Both the position numbers and the translations under genes were made by a program. The notes beneath the pieces are model-generated. The model was not told where the DNA came from and did no database searches. It saw nothing but the letters and a program-made list of their open reading frames with translations. From positions 124,001-188,000 of the forward strand of contig NZ_QZWI01000006.1 in NCBI RefSeq assembly GCF_003614975.1: a DNA stretch of 64,000 bases. Reading direction: 5' to 3'. Of the stretch, positions 45,708-58,275 are shown piece after piece; the stretch's first letter is position 1; each line of letters opens with the position of its first letter. Source of the DNA: Rahnella bruchi. GTDB lineage: Bacteria > Pseudomonadota > Gammaproteobacteria > Enterobacterales > Enterobacteriaceae.

Positions 45708-47471
45708 ATGAAAGCAACACGCACCGCGAAGTTAAAGCGTCCAGAAGATCAAGCCAGCTTTATCAGCTGGCGTTTTGCGTTGTTGTGCGCCTGTATCCTG
45801 CTGGCATTGGTTGGCCTGATGTTGCGTGTGGCTTATCTGCAGGTAATTAATCCGGACAAACTGGTGAGAGAAGGCGATCTGCGTTCCCTGCGCGTGCAAA
45901 CCATTCCGACCTCACGTGGCATGATAACCGATCGTTCCGGCCGCCCTCTGGCGGTCAGCGTTCCGGTCAATGCTATCTGGGCAGACCCGAAAGAAATTAA
46001 CGATCGCGGTGGTATCACCGTTGATACCAAATGGAAAGCGCTGGCTGATGCGCTGAACATGCCACTTCCCCAGCTTTCCGCCCGCATCAACGCCAATCCA
46101 AACGGACGCTTCGTTTATCTTGCACGTCAGGTTAACCCTGCCGTTGGCGAATATGTCCATAAGCTCAAACTTCCTGGGATTTCCCTGCGTCAGGAATCAC
46201 GCCGCTACTATCCGGCCGGACAGGTGACGTCACACGTTATCGGCGTGACCAACATTGACGGTGAGGGCATTGAAGGCGTTGAGAAGAGTTTTGACCGCTG
46301 GCTGACCGGTAAACCGGGTGAGCGAACCATCCGTAAAGACCGTTTCGGTCGCGTTATCGAAGATATCTCTACCGTCGACAGTCAGGCTGCGCACAACCTC
46401 GCGCTGAGCATTGATGAGCGTTTACAGGCGCTGGTTTACCGCGAACTCAATAACGCGGTGGCGTTTAACAAAGCTGAATCTGGTACAGCAGTGCTGGTGG
46501 ATGTTCAGACCGGTGAAGTCCTGGCGATGGCCAACAGCCCGTCCTACAACCCAAACAACATGCCAGATACACCGAAAGATGTGATGCGTAACCGTGCGAT
46601 CACTGACATTTTTGAGCCGGGTTCCACAGTGAAACCGATGGTGGTGATGACGGCGCTGAAAAACGGCGTGGTGCGCGAAAACAGTGTGCTGAATACCCTG
46701 CCGTACCGGATCAATGGGCATGAGATTAAAGATGTTGCGCGTTATGCGGAGCTTTCCGTGACGGGCATCTTGCAGAAGTCGAGTAACGTCGGTGTTTCAC
46801 GACTGGCGTTATCGATGCCATCCGCTGAGCTGGTAGATACTTACTCGCGATTCGGATTGGGAAAACCGACCAATTTGGGGCTGGTTGGAGAAAGCAGTGG
46901 CATATACCCTAGAAAACAACGGTGGTCTGACATAGAGAGGGCCACCTTCTCTTTCGGCTACGGGCTAATGGTGACACCTCTCCAGCTAGCGCGAGTCTAC
47001 GCAACGATCGGCAGCATGGGCGTTTATCGCCCATTGTCGATTACCAAAGTTGATCCGCCGGTCTCCGGTGAACGTATTTTCCCAGAGCCGCTGGTGCGTA
47101 CCGTCGTACACATGATGGAAAGCGTGGCACTGCCTGGCGGCGGTGGCGTGAAAGCAGCCATCAAGGGTTACCGCATTGCGATTAAAACTGGTACCGCGAA
47201 GAAAGTCGGTCCGGACGGTAAATACGTTAACAAATACATTGCCTATACCGCAGGCGTTGCGCCAGCAAGCAATCCAAGATTTGCGCTTGTGGTGGTCATT
47301 AACGATCCACAAGCAGGGAAATATTACGGTGGGGCCGTTTCCGCACCGGTGTTTGGCGCCATCATGGGCGGCGTACTGCGCACCATGAACGTTGAACCGG
47401 ATGCGCTGACTGCCGATGAAAACGCAGACATAGTGAATAATCAAAAAGAGGCTTCAGGTGGCAGATCGTAA
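45708..47471 (+). CDS. ftsI: penicillin-binding protein 3, septal peptidoglycan transpeptidase
   Basis: FtsI cross-links septal peptidoglycan together with the glycosyltransferase FtsW. After a cytoplasmic tail and one membrane helix (about 22-41), the 587 residues show a pedestal domain and the transpeptidase with SxxK in EPGSTVKPM (Ser about 307), SxN in KSSNVGVS, and KTG in [11 protein letters not shown]. coli FtsI has 588 residues. Its 3' end overlaps murE by 14 bases. Confidence 0.98.
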   Translation: MKATRTAKLKRPEDQASFISWRFALLCACILLALVGLMLRVAYLQVINPDKLVREGDLRSLRVQTIPTSRGMITDRSGRPLAVSVPVNAIWADPKEINDRGGITVDTKWKALADALNMPLPQLSARINANPNGRFVYLARQVNPAVGEYVHKLKLPGISLRQESRRYYPAGQVTSHVIGVTNIDGEGIEGVEKSFDRWLTGKPGERTIRKDRFGRVIEDISTVDSQAAHNLALSIDERLQALVYRELNNAVAFNKAESGTAVLVDVQTGEVLAMANSPSYNPNNMPDTPKDVMRNRAITDIFEPGSTVKPMVVMTALKNGVVRENSVLNTLPYRINGHEIKDVARYAELSVTGILQKSSNVGVSRLALSMPSAELVDTYSRFGLGKPTNLGLVGESSGIYPRKQRWSDIERATFSFGYGLMVTPLQLARVYATIGSMGVYRPLSITKVDPPVSGERIFPEPLVRTVVHMMESVALPGGGGVKAAIKGYRIAIKTGTAKKVGPDGKYVNKYIAYTAGVAPASNPRFALVVVINDPQAGKYYGGAVSAPVFGAIMGGVLRTMNVEPDALTADENADIVNNQKEASGGRS

Positions 47472-48945
47472 TTTGCGCGACATCTTAGCGCCCTGGGTGA
47501 GTGATGCCCCGGCAGTAGCGCTAAAAGACATGATTCTGGACAGCCGCGTTGCGGCTGCTGGCGATCTGTTTGTCGCGATTTCAGGCCATACCAGTGACGG
47601 GCGTCGTTTTATTCCCCAGGCAATTGCCCAGGGCGTCGCTGCGGTAGTGGCCGAGGCAAAGGGTGAGCAAGAGCATGGTTCGGTCTGCCAGATGCATGGT
47701 GTACCGGTCATTTATCTCGAAGATCTCAACGTCCTGCTGTCAGAACTTGCGGGACGTTTTTACCAGCAACCGGGCAAAGCATTACGTCTGGTTGGCGTTA
47801 CAGGCACCAATGGCAAGACCACTACCACGCAGCTGCTGGCGCAGTGGAGCCAGTTACTGGGCGAAACCAGCGCTGTGATGGGCACCGTGGGTAACGGTTT
47901 GCTGGATAACGTAGTTCCGGCGGAAAACACCACCGGTTCTGCCGTGCAGGTTCAGCACATTCTTGCCTCTCTGGTGAAACAGGGCGCAACTTTTGCCGCG
48001 ATGGAAGTTTCTTCCCACGGGCTGGTGCAGCACCGTGTCGCCGCATTGCCGTTTGCCGCTGCCGCATTCACTAACCTGAGTCGTGATCATCTTGATTATC
48101 ACGGTGATATGCAGAGTTACGAAGATGCCAAATGGCAGCTTTTCTCCTCGCATCAGGTCGGCCAAAAAATTATCAATGCTGACGACGAAGTCGGGGCTCG
48201 CTGGTTAGCGAAAACTCCTGATGCTATCGCCGTCAGTATGGAAGACAAAATTCCGGCAGGCTGGAAAGGCCGCTGGCTGGTCGCGCGCAGCGTGAATTAT
48301 CACGATAACGGCGCCACCGTAAATATCGATTCAAGCTGGGGCGAAGGTAAGTTCGACAGTCGCCTGATGGGCGCGTTTAACGTCAGCAACCTGCTGGTTG
48401 CGCTGGCAACGCTGCTTTCTCTGGATTATCCGCTGGCGCAGCTACTGGCAACGGCTTCTCAGCTGCAACCGGTTTGCGGTCGCATGGAAGTGTTCAACGC
48501 ACCGGGTAAACCTACCGCTGTGGTTGATTATGCCCACACGCCTGACGCGCTGGAAAAAGCGCTGGCGGCTGCCCGTCTGCATTGCCGTGGGACGCTGTGG
48601 TGTGTGTTTGGTTGCGGCGGTGATCGCGATAAAGGCAAACGTCCGCTGATGGGCGGTATTGCTGAGCAATTTGCCGACCGCGTGATCGTCACCGATGACA
48701 ATCCGCGCAGCGAAGAGCCTCGCGCTATCGTCGCAGATATTCTGGCAGGTCTGCTGGATGCCGGACGTGCACAGGAAATTCATGGTCGTGCAGAAGCTGT
48801 CACCAGCGCGATTATGCAGGCAAAAGAAGAAGACGTGGTGCTGATTGCCGGTAAAGGGCATGAAGATTATCAGCTGGTCGGTAATCAGCGTCTGGATTAT
48901 TCCGACCGCGTCACGGTCGCCCGTTTGCTGGGGGTGATCGCATGA
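47458..48945 (+). CDS. murE: UDP-MurNAc-tripeptide (meso-diaminopimelate) ligase
   Basis: MurE adds meso-diaminopimelate to UDP-MurNAc-L-Ala-D-Glu. The 495 residues equal E. coli MurE. The ATP motif is [13 protein letters not shown] near residue 114 and the DNPR motif ([11 protein letters not shown]) identifies meso-DAP rather than lysine as substrate. The start is GTG 47458 ([13 protein letters not shown]), inside the ftsI end; an AGG at 47455-47457 and upstream AGAGG lie close by. It overlaps murF by 4 bases. Confidence 0.98.
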   Translation: MADRNLRDILAPWVSDAPAVALKDMILDSRVAAAGDLFVAISGHTSDGRRFIPQAIAQGVAAVVAEAKGEQEHGSVCQMHGVPVIYLEDLNVLLSELAGRFYQQPGKALRLVGVTGTNGKTTTTQLLAQWSQLLGETSAVMGTVGNGLLDNVVPAENTTGSAVQVQHILASLVKQGATFAAMEVSSHGLVQHRVAALPFAAAAFTNLSRDHLDYHGDMQSYEDAKWQLFSSHQVGQKIINADDEVGARWLAKTPDAIAVSMEDKIPAGWKGRWLVARSVNYHDNGATVNIDSSWGEGKFDSRLMGAFNVSNLLVALATLLSLDYPLAQLLATASQLQPVCGRMEVFNAPGKPTAVVDYAHTPDALEKALAAARLHCRGTLWCVFGCGGDRDKGKRPLMGGIAEQFADRVIVTDDNPRSEEPRAIVADILAGLLDAGRAQEIHGRAEAVTSAIMQAKEEDVVLIAGKGHEDYQLVGNQRLDYSDRVTVARLLGVIA

Positions 48946-50303
48946 TCCGCGTTTCCCTGCAAACTCTGGCCGATGCGCTCAACGCTGAGCTCATCGGCAC
49001 AGACACTCAAATCGACAGCGTGACGACGGATACCCGTCAGATCACCGAAGGCTGTTTGTTTATCGCGCTGAAAGGCGAAAAATTCGATGCCCACGACTTT
49101 GCTGCTGATGCCGTAAAAGCCGGCGCAGGGGCTTTACTGGTGAGTAAGCGCTTACCGGTGGATGCTCCTCAATTAGTGGTGGCTGATACCCGCATCGCTC
49201 TAGGGCAACTGGGAGGCTGGGTGCGCCAGCAGGTTCCTGCGCGCGTTGTGGGTCTGACCGGTTCTTCTGGCAAGACTTCTGTGAAAGAGATGACGGCGGC
49301 GATTTTGCGTGAGTGCGGCAACGTGCTTTATACCGCGGGCAACTTTAATAACGACATCGGCGTTCCGCTCACCTTGCTGCGCCTGACCGCAGAACATGAT
49401 TTTGCAGTTATCGAAATGGGTGCAAATCATTCTGGTGAAATCGCCTATACCACTGCGCTGGCACAGCCTGAAACGGCACTGGTGAATAATCTGTCAGCCG
49501 CGCACCTGGAAGGTTTCGGTTCTCTTGCCGGAGTCGCCCGTGCCAAAGGTGAGATTTTCGACGGCCTGCCGGATAACGGTATTGCCGTGATTAACGCCGA
49601 TAACAACGACTGGGCGAACTGGCAGCATAAGCTTAACGGTAAAACCGTCTGGCGTTTCTCCCCGACTTTCGGTCAAGACATCGATTTCAGTGCAACGGAT
49701 GTCAAAATCAGTCCGCTGAATACCGCGTTCACCCTGCATTCTCCTCAGGGCAGCATTGACGTTTCGCTGCCGGTTCCGGGTCGTCACAACATCGCTAACG
49801 CTCTGGCTGCGGCTGCGTTGGCAATGTCTGTCGGTGCCTCAATGGACAACGTGCGTGCTGGTCTGGCGACTCTGCAATCCGTTAAGGGGCGTTTATTCCC
49901 GATAGCACTTTGCGAAGGTAAAACTCTGCTCGACGACAGCTACAACGCTAACGTCGGTTCCATGACAGCCGCTGCACAGGTGCTGGCAGAAATGCCGGGC
50001 TACCGCGTAATGGCGGTGGGCGATATGGCAGAGCTCGGCGCAGAAAGTGAAAGCTGTCATCGTCAGGTTGGCGAAGCCATCCGCGACGCAGGTATCGACA
50101 AAGTATTCAGTATTGGCCATGACAGCCGCATCATCAGTGATGTCAGTGGATGTGGTGAGCATTTAGAGGATAAGTCAGCCCTGACGGCCCGTTTAACAAG
50201 CTTACTGTCCGAACACGCGGTAATTACCGTTTTGATTAAAGGTTCACGTAGTGCCGCAATGGAGCAGGTAGTACGCGCGTTACAGGAGAATGCAACATGT
50301 TAG
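48942..50303 (+). CDS. murF: UDP-MurNAc-tripeptide:D-alanyl-D-alanine ligase
   Basis: MurF adds the D-Ala-D-Ala dipeptide made by Ddl. The 453 residues (E. coli 452) carry the ATP motif [14 protein letters not shown] near 107, the Mur-ligase segments [13 protein letters not shown] and [12 protein letters not shown], and the C-terminal domain ends with [15 protein letters not shown]. It overlaps mraY by 7 bases, so translation is probably coupled. Confidence 0.98.
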   Translation: MIRVSLQTLADALNAELIGTDTQIDSVTTDTRQITEGCLFIALKGEKFDAHDFAADAVKAGAGALLVSKRLPVDAPQLVVADTRIALGQLGGWVRQQVPARVVGLTGSSGKTSVKEMTAAILRECGNVLYTAGNFNNDIGVPLTLLRLTAEHDFAVIEMGANHSGEIAYTTALAQPETALVNNLSAAHLEGFGSLAGVARAKGEIFDGLPDNGIAVINADNNDWANWQHKLNGKTVWRFSPTFGQDIDFSATDVKISPLNTAFTLHSPQGSIDVSLPVPGRHNIANALAAAALAMSVGASMDNVRAGLATLQSVKGRLFPIALCEGKTLLDDSYNANVGSMTAAAQVLAEMPGYRVMAVGDMAELGAESESCHRQVGEAIRDAGIDKVFSIGHDSRIISDVSGCGEHLEDKSALTARLTSLLSEHAVITVLIKGSRSAAMEQVVRALQENATC

Positions 50304-51379
50304 TTTGGCTGGCCGAACACTTGGTCAAATATTATTCCGGCTTCAACGTCTTTTCCTATCTGACGTTTCGCGCCATTGTCAGCCTGCTGACCGCTTTATT
50401 CCTGTCGCTGTGGATCGGGCCCCGCATGATTGCCCGTCTGCAAAAAATGTCTTTCGGCCAGGTTGTCCGTAACGACGGCCCTGAATCGCATTTCAGTAAA
50501 CGCGGTACGCCAACGATGGGCGGCCTGATGATTCTGGCATCCATTACCATTTCCGTACTGATGTGGGCGTATCCGTCCAACCCGTATGTGTGGTGCGTGC
50601 TGTTTGTTCTGATTGGCTACGGCATCGTGGGCTTTATCGATGACTACCGCAAAGTGGTCCGTAAAGATACCAAAGGCCTGATTGCCCGCTGGAAATACTT
50701 CTGGCAGTCGGTCATCGCGCTGGCCGCCGCTTTCACAATGTACGCGATTGGTAAAGACACGCCAGCGACCGAGCTGGTAGTACCGTTTTTTAAAGACATC
50801 ATGCCGCAGCTGGGTCTGATGTACATCCTGCTGAGCTATTTCGTCATCGTGGGAACCAGTAATGCCGTCAATCTGACCGATGGTCTGGACGGTCTGGCGA
50901 TCATGCCAACGGTCTTCGTGGCAGCGGGCTTTGCGCTGGTGGCGTGGGCGACGGGTAACATGAATTTCGCCAGTTATCTGCACATCCCTTACCTGCGTCA
51001 CGCAGGTGAACTGGTGATCGTGTGTACGGCGATTGTCGGTGCAGGGCTTGGGTTCCTGTGGTTTAACACTTATCCGGCACAAGTATTCATGGGCGACGTC
51101 GGTTCACTGGCTCTGGGCGGAGCGCTGGGTACCATAGCCGTGCTGCTGCGTCAGGAATTCTTACTGGTGATTATGGGCGGTGTGTTCGTGGTCGAAACAC
51201 TGTCGGTCATTCTGCAGGTTGGGTCCTTTAAGTTACGTGGACAGCGCATTTTCCGTATGGCGCCTATTCATCATCACTACGAACTTAAAGGCTGGCCGGA
51301 ACCGCGCGTCATCGTGCGATTCTGGATTATTTCGTTGATGCTGGTGCTGATTGGCCTGGCGACTCTGAAGGTACGGTAA
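50297..51379 (+). CDS. mraY: phospho-MurNAc-pentapeptide translocase
   Basis: MraY transfers phospho-MurNAc-pentapeptide to undecaprenyl phosphate, forming lipid I in the inner membrane. The 360 residues match E. coli in length and form ten membrane segments. The active-site elements are [17 protein letters not shown] (Asp-Asp near 115), [14 protein letters not shown], the Mg-binding [12 protein letters not shown], and the histidine cluster [14 protein letters not shown]. Two bases separate it from murD. Confidence 0.98.
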   Translation: MLVWLAEHLVKYYSGFNVFSYLTFRAIVSLLTALFLSLWIGPRMIARLQKMSFGQVVRNDGPESHFSKRGTPTMGGLMILASITISVLMWAYPSNPYVWCVLFVLIGYGIVGFIDDYRKVVRKDTKGLIARWKYFWQSVIALAAAFTMYAIGKDTPATELVVPFFKDIMPQLGLMYILLSYFVIVGTSNAVNLTDGLDGLAIMPTVFVAAGFALVAWATGNMNFASYLHIPYLRHAGELVIVCTAIVGAGLGFLWFNTYPAQVFMGDVGSLALGGALGTIAVLLRQEFLLVIMGGVFVVETLSVILQVGSFKLRGQRIFRMAPIHHHYELKGWPEPRVIVRFWIISLMLVLIGLATLKVR

Positions 51380-51381
51380 TT

Positions 51382-52698
51382 ATGGCTGACTATCAGGGTA
51401 AAAAAGTGGTCATCATCGGGCTGGGTCTGACCGGCCTGTCTTGTGTTGATTTCTTTGTTGCACGGGGCGTGATGCCGCGTGTCATTGATACCCGCGTCAG
51501 CCCGCCAGGACTCGATAAACTGGCGGATAACATTGAGCGTCACCTGGGTTCGCTCAACGAAGACTGGCTGCTGGATGCAGATTTAATCGTTTCCAGTCCA
51601 GGCGTTGCGCTGGCGACGCCGGCACTCAGCGCTGCTGCTGAGGCTGGTGCGGAAATTGTGGGTGATATCGAGCTGTTTTGCCGTGAAACCACGGCGCCAA
51701 TTGTCGCTATCACCGGTTCTAACGGTAAGAGTACCGTCACCATGCTGGTAGGTGAAATGGCGAAGGCCGCGGGCTGGCGTGTGGGCGTGGGCGGTAATAT
51801 CGGCCTGCCGGTGCTGACCATGCTGGGCCATGAATACGATCTGTTTGTGCTCGAGCTTTCCAGCTTCCAGCTTGAAACCACATACAGTTTGCACGCGGCG
51901 GCGGCGACCATTCTGAATGTGACGGAAGATCATATGGATCGCTATCCGTTTGGTTTGCAGCAATACCGTGCGGCAAAACTGAAAGTGTATGAGAACGCCG
52001 CGCTGTGTGTGGTTAACGCGGACGATGCACTGACTATGCCGGTGCGTGGCGCGGATAAACGTTGTGTGAGCTTTGGTGTCGATGTGGGTGATTACCATCT
52101 GACCCGTCAGCAGGATGATATCTGGCTGCGTGTTCATGGCGAAAAAGTGCTGAACACCAGTGAAATGCCGCTGACTGGCCGTCACAACTACACCAATGCG
52201 CTGGCTGCTCTGGCGCTGGCGGATGCGGTGGGTATTCCTCATGCGTCCAGCCTGAAAGCGCTGACGACCTTTACCGGTCTGGCTCACCGTTTCCAGATAG
52301 CCTGGCATCATAACGGCGTGCGCTGGATTAATGATTCTAAAGCCACCAACGTGGGCAGCACTGAAGCGGCGCTGAACGGATTACAGGTTGAAGGAACGCT
52401 ACATCTCTTGCTCGGTGGCGATGGAAAATCTGCCGATTTCGCGCCACTGACGCGTTATCTGCAGGGCGATAATCTGCGTATTTATTGCTTTGGTCGTGAT
52501 GGCGCTGAGCTTGCAGAGCTGCGCCCTGATGTTTCCTCCCTGTTTGAGACGATGGAACAGGCGATGCGCGAAATCAGTAAGCATGTAGCTTCCGGCGATA
52601 TGGTTCTGTTATCTCCGGCTTGTGCGAGTCTGGATCAGTTCCGTAGTTTTGAACAACGTGGTGACGTCTTTACCGCGCTGGCGAAGGAGCTGGGCTGA
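51382..52698 (+). CDS. murD: UDP-MurNAc-L-alanine:D-glutamate ligase
   Basis: MurD adds D-glutamate to UDP-MurNAc-L-Ala. The 438 residues equal E. coli MurD. An N-terminal Rossmann-like domain ([13 protein letters not shown]) is followed by the ATP motif [13 protein letters not shown] near 112, the ELSSFQLE segment, and the C-terminal [12 protein letters not shown] and [19 protein letters not shown]. Its stop shares a base with the ftsW ATG. Confidence 0.98.
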   Translation: MADYQGKKVVIIGLGLTGLSCVDFFVARGVMPRVIDTRVSPPGLDKLADNIERHLGSLNEDWLLDADLIVSSPGVALATPALSAAAEAGAEIVGDIELFCRETTAPIVAITGSNGKSTVTMLVGEMAKAAGWRVGVGGNIGLPVLTMLGHEYDLFVLELSSFQLETTYSLHAAAATILNVTEDHMDRYPFGLQQYRAAKLKVYENAALCVVNADDALTMPVRGADKRCVSFGVDVGDYHLTRQQDDIWLRVHGEKVLNTSEMPLTGRHNYTNALAALALADAVGIPHASSLKALTTFTGLAHRFQIAWHHNGVRWINDSKATNVGSTEAALNGLQVEGTLHLLLGGDGKSADFAPLTRYLQGDNLRIYCFGRDGAELAELRPDVSSLFETMEQAMREISKHVASGDMVLLSPACASLDQFRSFEQRGDVFTALAKELG

Positions 52699-53906
52699 TG
52701 CGGTTGCGTATTCCGGGGCTGAGCCTCGTCGGAAAATTTAATGACTGGGTGATGGGCATCAAGGAAAGCGATTCTGTCACGCTGGTGCTGTACGACCGGA
52801 CTTTGTTGTGGCTGACCTTTGGCCTGGCGATCGTGGGTTTTGTAATGGTGACGTCTGCCTCCATGCCTATCGGTCAGCGTCTGGCAGACGATCCGTTCCT
52901 GTTTGCTAAGCGTGACGCCATTTATCTTGGTCTGGCTTTTGGTTTATCGCTGGTGACGCTTCGGGTGCCGATGGCCGTCTGGCAGAAGTACAGTAACGTT
53001 CTGCTGTTGCTTTCGGTAGTGATGCTGCTGGTGGTTCTGGTGGTCGGCAGTTCCGTCAACGGGGCATCGCGCTGGATTTCACTCGGACCGTTGCGTATTC
53101 AGCCTGCGGAGTTCTCCAAGTTGTCGCTGTTTTGCTATCTCGCCAGTTATCTGGTGCGCAAGGTAGAGGAAGTACGCAGCAACTTCTGGGGCTTTTGCAA
53201 GCCGATGGGCGTCATGGTCGTGCTGGCCGTTTTACTGCTGGCTCAGCCTGACCTGGGTACCGTCGTTGTACTGTTTATCACCACGCTGGCGATGTTGTTC
53301 CTGGCGGGGGCGAAAATGTGGCAGTTCCTGGCCATTATCGGTTCCGGTGCGTTTGCGGTTGTGCTGCTGGTTCTTGCCGAACCGTACCGTATGCGCCGCG
53401 TGACTTCGTTCTGGAACCCGTGGGCTGATCCGTTTGGCAGCGGCTACCAGTTAACCCAGTCGCTGATGGCATTTGGCCGTGGTGAATTCTGGGGGCAGGG
53501 CTTAGGGAATTCAGTGCAGAAACTGGAATATTTACCGGAAGCGCATACCGACTTTATCTTCTCCATTTTGGGTGAGGAACTGGGGTATTTCGGTGTGGTT
53601 TTGGCCCTGTTGATGGTATTCTTCGTCGCTTTTCGCGCGATGTCCATCGGGCGTCGTGCGCTTGAGATTGATCAGCGTTTTTCCGGATTTTTGGCCTGTT
53701 CCATCGGCGTGTGGTTTAGCTTCCAGGCGCTGGTAAATGTCGGGGCTGCGGCGGGAATGTTGCCGACCAAAGGTCTGACGCTGCCGCTGATCAGTTACGG
53801 TGGTTCGAGCCTGATCATTATGTCGACGGCAATCGTGTTATTGCTGCGAGTGGATTTTGAAACGCGGCTGGCAAAAGCCCAGGCGTTTGTAAGGAGTGCC
53901 CGATGA
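52698..53906 (+). CDS. ftsW: FtsW, septal peptidoglycan glycosyltransferase
   Basis: FtsW is a SEDS-family polymerase that makes septal glycan from lipid II in partnership with FtsI. The 402 residues form ten membrane segments; typical SEDS segments are [45 protein letters not shown] (large periplasmic loop with the catalytic Asp) and [14 protein letters not shown] near the C-terminus. E. coli FtsW has 414 residues; the difference lies at the N-terminus. It overlaps murG by 4 bases. Confidence 0.97.
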   Translation: MRLRIPGLSLVGKFNDWVMGIKESDSVTLVLYDRTLLWLTFGLAIVGFVMVTSASMPIGQRLADDPFLFAKRDAIYLGLAFGLSLVTLRVPMAVWQKYSNVLLLLSVVMLLVVLVVGSSVNGASRWISLGPLRIQPAEFSKLSLFCYLASYLVRKVEEVRSNFWGFCKPMGVMVVLAVLLLAQPDLGTVVVLFITTLAMLFLAGAKMWQFLAIIGSGAFAVVLLVLAEPYRMRRVTSFWNPWADPFGSGYQLTQSLMAFGRGEFWGQGLGNSVQKLEYLPEAHTDFIFSILGEELGYFGVVLALLMVFFVAFRAMSIGRRALEIDQRFSGFLACSIGVWFSFQALVNVGAAAGMLPTKGLTLPLISYGGSSLIIMSTAIVLLLRVDFETRLAKAQAFVRSAR

Positions 53907-54970
53907 GTGGCAATACCCGGCGTTTAATAGTGATGGCTGGCGGTACCGGCGGGCATGTGTTCCCGGGGCTGGCAGTGGCGCATCACCTTATCGCGCAAGG
54001 TTGGGAAGTTCGCTGGCTGGGTACAGCAGACCGGATGGAAGCGGATCTTGTGCCGAAACATGGCATCGACATTGATTTCATTAAAATCTCAGGATTACGT
54101 GGGAAAGGTCTGAAAGCGCAACTCACTGCCCCGATTCGCATATATCATGCGTGGCGTCAGGCGAAGGCCATCATGAAACGCTTTCAACCCGATGTGGTGT
54201 TGGGCATGGGCGGATACGTTTCTGGCCCAGGCGGTCTGGCAGCATGGTCACTGGGTATTCCGGTGGTGTTGCACGAACAAAATGGCATTGCGGGCATGAC
54301 CAACAAAGGTTTGTCGCACATTGCCACCAAAGTATTGCAGGCGTTCCCCGGCGCTTTTCCGAAAGCTGATGTGGTGGGAAATCCGGTGCGCACCGATGTG
54401 CTGGCGCTGGAATTACCAGAAACGCGCTTAGCCGGACGAGAAGGCCCGATCAGGGTTTTAGTGATTGGTGGCAGTCAGGGCGCACGGGTTCTTAATCAGA
54501 GCATGCCGGAAGTGGCGGCACTGATGGGCGATAAAATTACGCTGTGGCATCAGGTCGGTAAAGGTGCGCTGGAGTCAGTGATCCAGGCTTACGAAAAAGC
54601 CGGTCAGACTCAGCACAAGGTCACCGAATTTATTGATGACATGGCAGCAGCTTATGCCTGGGCGGATGTTGTGGTTTGTCGCTCCGGCGCATTAACGGTC
54701 AGTGAAATTGCTGCCGCAGGTTTGCCGGCCATTTTTGTGCCATTCCAGCATAAAGACCGTCAGCAGTACTGGAACGCATTGCCGCTGGAAAAAGCGGGTG
54801 CTGCAAAGATTATCGAGCAGAAAGATTTTAGTGCCGCAGCCGTCGCAGATCTGATGGCCGGATGGGACAGAACCCATCTGATGGAAATGGCAAAGGCCGC
54901 GCGTGGAGCCGCTATTCCTGATGCGACAGAGCGTGTAGCCGCAGAAGTGGTTGCCGCCAGCAAAAAATGA
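53903..54970 (+). CDS. murG: undecaprenyl-diphospho-MurNAc-pentapeptide GlcNAc transferase
   Basis: MurG adds GlcNAc to lipid I to make lipid II on the cytoplasmic face. The 355 residues equal E. coli MurG. It has the two-domain GT-B fold with glycine-rich loops [16 protein letters not shown] (residues about 12-26) and [13 protein letters not shown] (near 188), and the UDP-GlcNAc site around [29 protein letters not shown]. Confidence 0.98.
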   Translation: MSGNTRRLIVMAGGTGGHVFPGLAVAHHLIAQGWEVRWLGTADRMEADLVPKHGIDIDFIKISGLRGKGLKAQLTAPIRIYHAWRQAKAIMKRFQPDVVLGMGGYVSGPGGLAAWSLGIPVVLHEQNGIAGMTNKGLSHIATKVLQAFPGAFPKADVVGNPVRTDVLALELPETRLAGREGPIRVLVIGGSQGARVLNQSMPEVAALMGDKITLWHQVGKGALESVIQAYEKAGQTQHKVTEFIDDMAAAYAWADVVVCRSGALTVSEIAAAGLPAIFVPFQHKDRQQYWNALPLEKAGAAKIIEQKDFSAAAVADLMAGWDRTHLMEMAKAARGAAIPDATERVAAEVVAASKK

Positions 54971-55048
54971 AATTGAACGGGCCATGCAGTATGTGGTCCC
55001 AGCCGTAAGAAACGGATTAATCAGTAACCTGAAATAGTGAATAAAAAC

Positions 55049-56524
55049 GTGAATACACAACAATTGGCGAAACTGCGTACCTTCGTGCCCGAGATGCATC
55101 GTGTCCGGCACATTCACTTTGTTGGCATCGGTGGTGCCGGCATGGGTGGTATCGCCGAAGTGTTGGCAAATGAAGGCTATCAGATCAGTGGATCTGACCT
55201 GGCACCGAACCCGGTAACGCAGCAACTGACGGCGCTGGGCGCGACGATTTATTTTAATCACCGCCCCGAGAACGTGCTTGATGCCAGCGTGGTCGTAGTA
55301 TCGACGGCGATTTCGTCCGATAACCCGGAAATCGTTGCCGCACGCGAAGCGCGAATACCTGTGATTCGCCGCGCGGAAATGCTCGCTGAGCTGATGCGTT
55401 TTCGTCACGGTATCGCCGTGGCAGGTACGCACGGCAAAACGACGACCACGGCGATGGTCACCAGTATTTATGCCGAAGCCGGTCTGGATCCGACATTTGT
55501 TAACGGCGGACTGGTCAAAGCGGCGGGGACACATGCGCGTCTGGGCTCCAGCCGTTTTCTGATTGCCGAAGCAGATGAAAGCGATGCATCGTTCCTGCAT
55601 CTGCAACCGATGGTGGCCATTGTGACCAACATCGAAGCGGACCATATGGATACCTATCAGGGTGACTTTGAAATCCTGAAGCAGACGTTCATTAATTTCC
55701 TGCATAACCTGCCATTCTACGGACGAGCAGTGATGTGCATTGATGATCCGGTGATCCGCGAGCTGATCCCGCGCGTGGGCCGCCATATGACGACTTACGG
55801 TTTCAGCGAAGACGCCGATGTGATTATCGAAAATTACCGTCAGGTCGGCGCGCAGGGGCACTTTACCCTCCGCCGTCAGGACTTGCCGCTCATCAGCGTG
55901 ACGCTGAATGCGCCGGGCCGTCATAACGCCCTGAATGCCGCCGCCGCCGTGGCCGTTGCGTCAGACGAAGGTATCTGTGATGACGCTATTCTTCGCGCAC
56001 TGGCAGGTTTCCAGGGAACAGGACGTCGTTTCGATTTCCTGGGCGAATATGCGCTGGATAACGTTAACGGCAAAACCGGTAGCGCGATGCTGGTTGATGA
56101 TTACGGTCATCACCCGACGGAAGTAGATGCAACGATCAAAGCGGCACGCGCTGGCTGGGCGAACAAGCGTCTGGTGATGATTTTCCAGCCGCACCGTTAC
56201 ACGCGTACCCGTGATTTGTACGACGATTTCGCGAATGTACTGTCTCAGGTTGATGTGCTGATCATGCTGGATGTGTATCCGGCCGGAGAAGCGCCAATCC
56301 CGGGAGCAGACAGCCGCTCACTGTGCCGCACCATTCGTGCGCGCGGGAAACTGGATCCGATTTTGGTTTCTGATATTGAAGCCGTGCCGGAAAGTCTGGC
56401 GCAGATCCTCGAAGGTGACGATTTAGTTCTGGTTCAGGGTGCCGGTAATGTCGGCAGAGTGGCCCGTAAATTGGCGGATCAAAAGCTGCAACCAGTAAAG
56501 AAAGGTGAAGAACATCATGTCTGA
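55049..56524 (+). CDS. murC: UDP-MurNAc:L-alanine ligase
   Basis: MurC adds the first amino acid, L-alanine, to UDP-MurNAc. Motifs: Rossmann start [22 protein letters not shown] motif [12 protein letters not shown] near 123, [15 protein letters not shown], and [14 protein letters not shown]. Two GTG codons compete. GTG 55049 gives [10 protein letters not shown] and 491 residues, exactly the E. coli length; GTG 55037 adds MNKN. Neither has a strong ribosome-binding site. The end overlaps ddlB by 8 bases. The 78-base gap after murG is one of the largest inside the cluster. Confidence 0.96.
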   Translation: MNTQQLAKLRTFVPEMHRVRHIHFVGIGGAGMGGIAEVLANEGYQISGSDLAPNPVTQQLTALGATIYFNHRPENVLDASVVVVSTAISSDNPEIVAAREARIPVIRRAEMLAELMRFRHGIAVAGTHGKTTTTAMVTSIYAEAGLDPTFVNGGLVKAAGTHARLGSSRFLIAEADESDASFLHLQPMVAIVTNIEADHMDTYQGDFEILKQTFINFLHNLPFYGRAVMCIDDPVIRELIPRVGRHMTTYGFSEDADVIIENYRQVGAQGHFTLRRQDLPLISVTLNAPGRHNALNAAAAVAVASDEGICDDAILRALAGFQGTGRRFDFLGEYALDNVNGKTGSAMLVDDYGHHPTEVDATIKAARAGWANKRLVMIFQPHRYTRTRDLYDDFANVLSQVDVLIMLDVYPAGEAPIPGADSRSLCRTIRARGKLDPILVSDIEAVPESLAQILEGDDLVLVQGAGNVGRVARKLADQKLQPVKKGEEHHV

Positions 56525-57437
56525 GAAAGTAGCAGTATTGTTGGGTGGTACTTCCGCAGAACGCGATGTGTCATTACAGTCCGGCGCTGCGGTGCTGGCT
56601 GGCTTACGTGAATCCGGCATTGATGCTCACGGCATCGATACCAAAACTTTTAATGTGGCGCTTCTTAAACAAGAAGGCTTTGGCAAAGTCTTTATCGCAC
56701 TGCACGGGCGCGGTGGCGAAGACGGTACGTTGCAGGGCTTGCTGGAACAAATTGGCCTGCCTTATACCGGCAGCGGTGTGATGGCGTCTGCGCTGACCAT
56801 GGATAAATTCCGCACCAAGTTGGTGTGGCAGGCATTAGGTTTACCGGTCGCACCGTTTGTTGCACTGCATTGTTCACAAATTGAAGAAGCAGGGCAGGGC
56901 GCTCTGGCGGCAAAAATCGCCGAATTAGGTCTGCCGGTGATCGTTAAACCGAGCCGCGAAGGTTCCAGCGTCGGCATGAGCAAAGTGACAACTGAAAAAG
57001 AATTGCTGCCAGCCCTGCAGGAAGGCTTCCGTCATGACGATAACGTACTGATCGAAAAATGGCTGAGCGGCCCGGAATATACGGTTGCCATCGTGGGTGA
57101 CGAAGTGATGCCATCAATTCGTATCCAGCCAGCCGGAACATTTTATGACTATCAGGCAAAATATCTGTCTGATGAAACGCAGTATTTCTGCCCAAGTGGT
57201 TTAAGCCAGGAGCAGGAGCAACAGTTATCTGCGCTGGCATTGCAGGCCTATCAGGCGCTTGATTGCAGCGGCTGGGGACGCGTTGACGTGATGCAAGACA
57301 GCGATGGCAGCTTTAACCTGCTGGAAGTGAATACGTCGCCGGGCATGACCAGTCACAGTCTGGTGCCGATGGCAGCCAAACACGCGGGGTTAAGTTTCCC
57401 GCAGCTCGTTTCCCGTATTCTGGCACTGGCGAACTGA
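56517..57437 (+). CDS. ddlB: D-alanine-D-alanine ligase B
   Basis: DdlB joins two D-alanines with ATP to feed MurF. The start at ATG 56517 ([20 protein letters not shown]) with AAGGTG upstream gives 306 residues like E. coli; a GTG at 56505 is not conserved. ATP-grasp elements are [14 protein letters not shown], the flexible loop [13 protein letters not shown], and the metal-binding [17 protein letters not shown]. One base separates it from ftsQ. Confidence 0.97.
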   Translation: MSEKVAVLLGGTSAERDVSLQSGAAVLAGLRESGIDAHGIDTKTFNVALLKQEGFGKVFIALHGRGGEDGTLQGLLEQIGLPYTGSGVMASALTMDKFRTKLVWQALGLPVAPFVALHCSQIEEAGQGALAAKIAELGLPVIVKPSREGSSVGMSKVTTEKELLPALQEGFRHDDNVLIEKWLSGPEYTVAIVGDEVMPSIRIQPAGTFYDYQAKYLSDETQYFCPSGLSQEQEQQLSALALQAYQALDCSGWGRVDVMQDSDGSFNLLEVNTSPGMTSHSLVPMAAKHAGLSFPQLVSRILALAN

Positions 57438-57438
57438 T

Positions 57439-58275
57439 ATGTCTCAAGCCGCCCTGAATACCCGAGAGCGTGAGACGGTCGAAAACAACGGCCGTCGCAG
57501 TAACGGTGGCCAGCTGGCAGGGATCGTGTTTCTGTTGTTGGTAGTAGGTACGATTTTATGGAGTGCGTGGGCCGTTGTGGGCTGGATGCAGGATGCGAAC
57601 CGATTGCCGTTGTCCCAGTTAGTGGTTACCGGGGAACGCCATTACACGACCAACGATGATATTCGTCAGGCGATTCTCTCCTTAGGGGCTCCGGGAACGT
57701 TCATGACGCAGGATGTAAACGTCATTCAGCAGCAGATTGAGCGTTTACCCTGGATAAAACAGGTCAGCGTCCGTAAGCAATGGCCGAATGAATTGAAGAT
57801 ACATCTGGTGGAGTATGTGCCGGTCGCACACTGGAATGATCTGCATATGGTTGATGCCGATGGCAAATCATTCAGCATACCCGCTGAGCGTGTGGTCAAA
57901 CAAAAAATGCCGTTGCTTTACGGTCCGGAAGGCAGCGAACAGGATGTTTTGCAGGGCTTTCAAACAATGAGCCAGGCGCTGGCCGCCGGTAAGTTTACGT
58001 TGAAAGCAGTGGCAATGAGTGCGCGTCACTCGTGGCAGTTAACTCTGGATAATGATGTCCGGCTGGAATTAGGAAGAGATGACCGGATGGGACGTTTACA
58101 ACGTTTTATCGAGCTCTACCCGCGATTCCAGCAACAGGCAGAGGCCGATAAGAAACGCATCACTTATGTCGATTTACGTTATGACAGCGGTGCGTCGGTA
58201 GGTTGGGCACCAGAGTTTATTGACCAGCAAAACAGTAATCAGCAACAGAATCAGGCACAGGCTAAACAACAATGA
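57439..58275 (+). CDS. ftsQ: cell division protein FtsQ
   Basis: FtsQ is a bitopic protein that links early (FtsA/Z) and late (FtsWI) divisome parts through FtsL and FtsB. The 278 residues (E. coli 276) have a cytoplasmic tail, one membrane helix (about 27-48, [22 protein letters not shown]), a POTRA domain starting [18 protein letters not shown] and a beta domain to about 260. The tail is Gln-rich ([16 protein letters not shown]). It overlaps ftsA by 4 bases. Confidence 0.97.
   Translation: MSQAALNTRERETVENNGRRSNGGQLAGIVFLLLVVGTILWSAWAVVGWMQDANRLPLSQLVVTGERHYTTNDDIRQAILSLGAPGTFMTQDVNVIQQQIERLPWIKQVSVRKQWPNELKIHLVEYVPVAHWNDLHMVDADGKSFSIPAERVVKQKMPLLYGPEGSEQDVLQGFQTMSQALAAGKFTLKAVAMSARHSWQLTLDNDVRLELGRDDRMGRLQRFIELYPRFQQQAEADKKRITYVDLRYDSGASVGWAPEFIDQQNSNQQQNQAQAKQQ

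Noticed and set aside
54692-55924. 410-codon minus-strand frame across murG and murC
   Set aside because: Although long and spanning a gene boundary, it is opposite two intact conserved genes, lacks a ribosome-binding site and has a protein composition (many Arg, His, Cys) typical of shadows.
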